A stretch of 64,000 bases of DNA. Source: Globodera rostochiensis (Eukaryota > Nematoda > Chromadorea > Rhabditida > Heteroderidae). Each line of letters begins with the position of its first letter. Positions within the stretch are counted from its first letter, which is position 1. Shown piece by piece: positions 59,100 to 64,000 of this stretch. The notes under the pieces were generated by a model. The model ran no database searches. It was not told the DNA's origin and saw only the letters and a list, made by a program, of their open reading frames with translations. The stretch is from positions 829,193 through 893,192 of the forward strand of contig JAEVLN010000006.1 of NCBI GenBank assembly GCA_018350325.1, read 5' to 3'. The translations under genes were made by a program, and so were the position numbers.

Positions 59100-59329
59100 C
59101 CCACTGCTAATTGCTAGGGATGTTTCAAGTTCTACAAATTTATTCACCTTCATACTCAATAAAAATATCAGGCATGGTCTCGGTGAATTTTCTTAAACAA
59201 CCGCCCGTCAGTTGGCCCACTGCTAATTGCTAGGGATGTTCAAGTTCTACAAATTTATTCACCTTCATACTCAATAAAAATATCAGGCATGGTCTCGGTA
59301 ATTTTCTTAAACAACCGCCCGTCAGTTGG
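59100..59329. repeat. Recent 116-bp tandem duplication 3' of the RING gene
   Basis: Two nearly identical copies (59100-59215, 59216-59329) start CCCACTGCTAATTGCTAGGG and contain an AATAAAA polyadenylation-like signal. They lie about 110 bp past the RING stop codon, so they may duplicate 3'-end processing signals. Confidence 0.9.
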
Positions 59330-59787
59330 TTGATCAGGGATGGCAAATTGCTTGCTATGACCAATATCGGTTCTTTGATCTCAGTTACAATTTCTCCAAA
59401 CATTTACCACTTTTATTAAATATCAAAACCGATATTTTTGTTTTAAAATTGTATTTGACTGTTGAAATTGCTTTCATGCAATTTTTTATATTTCTTAGAG
59501 GTGTGTAGAGTCTACACTGTAGACATTGGAACTTCAGATGTTAGGGGGGGGCATTCTCACCCGAAAACCGTCGTGGGGAGGGGGGGGGGGGGAAATCCGG
59601 CATCAGGGTTTTTTTGCGCAAATAAATGAACGAAAATAGGTAGTTTGTTAATTGCATTGCAGTAAAACAAAAACACCGATCACAAAAATTCACGTTCACC
59701 GGACTCTGAAAGTTCATTAAAACCTGATTATGCCAAAAACAATTCAAATTTTCAAACAAAAAAAAAAGGCAAGACACATCTCATCTC

Positions 59788-62700
59788 TCATTCATTTCTT
59801 TCCACAACGGCACGGACATCGCTGACCGCTTTAAAATTGCCGCTTCCACCGGGCTTTTTCAATGCTTTAATGTCTTCTGATTGGAATTGCCTCTCCAACT
59901 CCTCCAACGTTTTGCGCCTCGTTTCCGGCATGAACAGGAACACGAAAAGCATTGCGCAACATCCGATCAGGGCGAACGTGTAGAATGTGGCGGTCATGCC
60001 AACCCAACTGACCACAATGGGAAAGCCAAATGTTAGCACACAATTAACCATCCAAAGTATCGACGTGGATAGACCCATGGCTAAACCACGAATTCGTAAC
60101 GGGAACATTTCCGATTGCATTAGCCAAGTGATCGGCGAAATGCCGCACTGTTGAAAGAGGAGGAATGTGACGGTCAGCGAAAGGACAACAAATGCTCTGA
60201 AGAAAAGCAATTTTTGAATCAAAATAATATACCTAATGAAAATATTATGCTTTTTAAAGAACAAAACTTTTTGAATTTTTTATACAAAATTTGTGTACTT
60301 TCTGGCTAAAGTTAAAATTGTTAAATATAAACACATTTTCAGTGAATTACATATTATCATAAAAATTAATTTCTAAACATCATAATAACCATTAAATAAT
60401 GAAAATGAAAAAAGAATTATTTAGTTATTGTCATGATTTTCCTTACAGGAGGGGCCTTTTTTGCTTGCCCTTATGTTGTGTCCGCGGTTATAGGGTTATA
60501 AGACCCTGTTGTGTCCGCGGTTATAGGGTTATAAGACCCTGTTGTGTCCGCGGTTATAGGGTTTTAAGACCCTTTGATAGTCCAAAGAGGAGAGGATAAT
60601 TTATTGAAAAAGAAAAGCATTATTAATATAAAATGGTATCGGGAAAACCGGGATTGGTTTGTGGTCTCAAACGACCCCAGAAAAGCAGTCTCAGAGCATC
60701 AGACCCGAAGACCCACGAATGGGAAGTGGTGGACCCCCAAATGGGAGTTTGGGGTGGACTTAAATAGTGACACGAGATGGGCGGGGGATAAGGTTCAGAG
60801 CAGAAGGAATTGGGGCGATGCACAGAGCTTTGAATGGGGAAGAATGCTTATGTAACAGATGGGCGAGTTTGGCATTGGATAGGATTAGGAGGATGGCTTG
60901 GCATTGGACAGACATGTTTATGGGGGATGGCTAAATCAGAGGGAACAATTTGGGGCAATTTACAATGTGGGGAATATACAGAATTGCGGATTCAGCACCT
61001 TATAAAGGGACATAATGAAAATAAGCGCAGCATAATAGCAGTTTTTTAATTTAGAAAGGAATGACCCTAATTTTTATGATAAGCAAAACAATTTAAACAT
61101 AAATATTTAATTGTTAAAATAAAAACCTTGTCTTTCCCTTTTCCATTACCAATGAGCAAGTACCAATTGCGACATGTGCCAAAACGGTGCCAAGTTGGCC
61201 CGACAACAACATGGGACGACGCCCGATTCGGCCAAGCAGAAACATTCCAAGTACAGTTGCCAACACCGAAATTGCCTGAGGGTGTGGAGAGGGGGGGTAT
61301 TTATAATTGTCTTATGTACAAATTTATATTTTTGTTTTTGTGGCACAACAATGAATGCAATACAAATTAATGTTCCAAGAGTCAATTTTGATTGTTTTCA
61401 TAATTTTTGATTTTGCCCAACCCTTCAAATTTAACAAAAATTAAAAGAAAAATTTGCCGGAATTCGGAGTTTATCAAAAATTTCCATTACTGATCTATTT
61501 TTTCCCAATTTTCCAAAAGTTTCCGACTTTTTGCTCAAAATTTTGGAACCTGAAAGGTAATTGGAAATCGGAATTCCGACCAAGCCCAATATGAATCAAC
61601 GAGAATAAAAATTTAAATAAATTTAAAGGACACACTCCGTTCGCAATGTTAGCGGTCAATGCAACGTTGGTCATTAGCCCGTGTTCAATCAGAATGTTGG
61701 TGCCATAGTACATGATGGAGTTCACTCCTGCCAGCTGATTGCACATTGCCACGCCGATGCCAATGAACAGACAACGACGAAGCCACGGTTCTCGCATCAC
61801 ATCCCTTAAAAAAAGTAAATAAAAAATATTAAAAAGAAGAAAAAATTTGAATACAGGCACTGTTTTAACTTCTTTATAACAATACTTCGAAAAAAACCTT
61901 TAAAATGACCAAAAACAAAATTTTTCAAAATTATTATTTTTGGATATAAAATCGACTTTCGCCCTAAAAGTTAAATGAAAATAACATTTTTCCAGCAATT
62001 AAAAACTTTTGTTTATCATTAAGCAAAAATATCAATAATTTTAAAGAAAAAGATTGAAATTGAAATTTTACATAAGTTTAAGCTGCTCATCGTCCCGAGC
62101 AGTCTTCTGCACTTCCTCAAGTTCGGCCATCGCATCCATTTCCGTTTTGCGCGATTTTCGTAGCGCATCCAACGCTTGCTCATGCCGTCCCTGAGAGGCC
62201 AACCAGCGCGGACTTTCCGGCACTCCGGCAAAGAGCAGCCCGAGCAGAAGCCCGACGGATGGCACTACAGCCAGTAACATCATCCCGCGCCAAATCCAAA
62301 CGCTAATTTAAATATTATTCTCGTTAATTTTTGAATAAAAATTGACCTTTTTCATTGATTGTTTTTATAAAAAAAGTCAAATTAAAGTAACCTTTTGAAG
62401 GACTCCCCCCCCCCCCGGCGAGCTACTCTAATTCAAAAAACAACCCCCATAGTAAAATGTATAGTTTTAAAATTAGGGTTGATCAAAACGGGTAATTAAT
62501 CCCGAATCGGTATCCGGGTAGTTAGAAAAGTTGCCAAAATGATCAGACATTAAAAGACGTACAGCCAATTTAACCAGGTAAATCCCGTTTTAACCACGTT
62601 AACCAGTAAAATTTTAAAAAAATTTTTGCTCTCTTACTGATCACTCCAAACGTTGCCCAAAATGGCATTTATGATGTATGCCAACAATTGACCAGTCACA

Positions 62701-63375
62701 ATCATCAACTCATTTTGAGTCACCAGTTGACCACGTCGTTTTGCTGGCGATAATTCGGCAACAAAAACCTGTAATAATTTGTAAAAAAAAATAAAAATTA
62801 AATTTTATTAATTTTTACTGGCACAACGGCGGAAGCGCCTCCGACAGCAATGCCAAGAAGCAACCGGAATGGAAGCATTGACTTAAAGAGTAAATTTGGT
62901 TAAAAATGGAAGTCAGATTCGGATATTCTACGACCAGGAAACCTTTTTAACCCCCATTAAAAAATAATTAATTTAAAAAAATGTGTTAATTATTTCCGAT
63001 CTTTTTTATTGTGAAATTTTTTGAAACGAATATTACCCTGAATGATGGCATTACTGACGAGCCAATCGTGCCGATAATAAAAATAACCTAAACGATTTTT
63101 TGACATTTTTTAATTTTTGTAAAAATTACGCTCAAAATGATCAATGTGCGTTTTCGGCCAATTCTGTCCGATAGTTTTCCACAAATAAATGCTCCAAGTG
63201 CTGCTCCAATCAGCAGGGAGCTGGTTATTAGCCCAATGGTGAACTCATTCAACTCCAACTCCTTCTTCATGAACGGCAGAGCCCCGTTGATCACGCCGGT
63301 GTCGTAACCGAACAAAAGGCCTCCAAGCGAGCAAATCCAAGTCACTTTTTGAAGAAAACATTGGTACGAAGTGTT
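59788..63375 (-). CDS. MFS sugar/inositol transporter, bacterial IolT-like (first exon not located)
   Basis: Twelve-helix major facilitator superfamily sugar porter. Exons 63130-63375, 63037-63087, 62819-62881, 62638-62768, 62072-62302, 61636-61804, 61150-61275, 60447-60469 (23 nt, tentative) and 59788-60196 join in frame to 482 residues. Hallmarks are GGLLFGYDTGVINGALPFM (TM1), LSDRIGRKRT (loop 2-3), PFRLLLGIAVGGASAVVP, QNELMIVTGQLLAYIINAIL, VPESPRWLASQGR (PESPRxL), QLAGVNSIMYYGTNI, LLGRIGRRPMLLSG and MPETRRKTLEELE. Order, spacing and wording match bacterial inositol/galactose proton symporters (IolT, YfiG) more closely than animal HMIT or GLUT. No ATG lies between the first acceptor (63376) and TM1, so a short upstream exon is missing. 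The last coding exon ends in a polar tail. Faces the RING gene tail to tail. Confidence 0.88.
60476..60574. repeat. 33-bp tandem repeat, three copies
   Basis: TTGTGTCCGCGGTTATAGGG-start units, the third slightly diverged. A 33-bp period leaves a short open frame of an 11-residue repeat on the + strand, with no other support as a gene. It lies in the transporter intron immediately 5' of the tentative 23-nt exon. Confidence 0.9.
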
Positions 63376-64000
63376 CTGAAATTTTTTAAAATTTAAAATG
63401 TTTATTTAATAAGTTTATTAATCTATTTAAATATAAACGAATATTTTTTTAGGTTCTATGATTACGAAAAGTTTTCTTTTATACTTTCCTATTATTATTT
63501 GCTTTGCCCATTTTTGTTCTGAGAAGAGAGTGTTGTTACTTGAAGCAATCTCAATCGGTGATTTTGATCATTCTGAATTTAGAAAACATTAAACAACTTT
63601 TGCAAAAAAAAGTTTCCCAAATATTTGAAAGTTTAATCTTAAGTTTACAATGAAATGAAATTCTTTGAGCAAACATTAAGGAAAATTTTTCAATGTAAAT
63701 ATTTAGATAATGGGAAAAATATTTGTTGTGTAAAATAAAAATTTTGTTTAAAAAGATCTTTAAGTGCTTTTTTGTTTTAAATTTATTTAACATTTTGTTG
63801 CGGTTTCTTCTAAAATTATTTAAGTTTGTTAATTTTTAATATGTAAAAAAAATGAAAATTTGCTCATTTTATGTTTAGAAGAACGAGCATTATTTTAGAC
63901 GCGTCGTTGGTGGATGAGAATGAACATTAGTAATATAAAAATGTGATCAATAAATAAAATACGTTCTTCTGTGCTCGGAGTGAGCGCAAAAAATGTGTTT
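63376..64000. other. 5' region of the transporter gene
   Basis: AT-rich. I looked for the missing first exon with ATG on the minus strand and found nothing convincing. Near the right edge a frame ending at a GAAC|GTATTT donor (about 63963-64000) could be an upstream exon that continues outside the window. Confidence 0.35.

Noticed and set aside
60574..61049. Trp/Gly-rich open frames on the + strand
   Set aside because: They lie in an intron of the transporter, have no splice support and resemble no family.

Overview
This is nuclear DNA from a nematode. It is AT-rich, with dense genes made of many short exons. Nearly all donor sites are GT and acceptors AG, often of the TTTTCAG or TTTTAG type. 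Several genes belong to nematode chemoreceptor families: three Srsx-like receptors and one Srd/Str-like receptor. A secreted RING protein and a sugar transporter that resembles bacterial IolT would fit a plant-parasitic (Tylenchomorpha, perhaps cyst-nematode) species, but the species is inference only. There are no operon-like clusters and no rRNA or tRNA genes that I can see. All gene models were built by hand from reading frames and splice phases.

Layout. 93-2080 (-): nucleotide-sugar transporter (SLC35A type), running off the left edge. 2081-9515: mostly non-coding, with G/C homopolymers and a 1.57-kb composite element at 4301-5867. 9516-12761 (+): a possible receptor remnant, a small two-exon ORF and a coiled-coil gene. 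15079-18663 (+): Srd-like receptor with a long tail. 19512-24854 (-): 12-exon BTB protein with an RGG-rich C-terminus. 26259-27683 (-): Srsx-like receptor. 30489-32399 (+): 426-residue orphan protein. 32836-37343: repeat block. 37623-39404 and 43390-44934 (-): tandemly duplicated Srsx-like receptors, separated by transposon remnants. 46066-48369 (-): SOX group B transcription factor with a large tandem array in an intron that splits the HMG box. 48370-55001: mostly empty. 55002-58992 (+): 575-residue secreted protein ending in a RING finger. 59788-63375 (-): MFS sugar/inositol transporter.

The strongest unexplained signal is a set of about a dozen short elements. They have near-palindromic ends starting (C/T)AG(G/A)G and are flanked by 8-bp target duplications, ten exact and three with one mismatch, which is a hAT-type signature. 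Most are filled with a short motif repeated in both orientations that differs from element to element. Several of the larger ones carry the same GC-rich hairpin (GGCGGTGCC GATA GGCGCCGCC). No matching transposase is in the window.

The three Srsx-like genes share a conserved upstream block, so they probably share regulation as well as ancestry. The other genes do not form an evident pathway.
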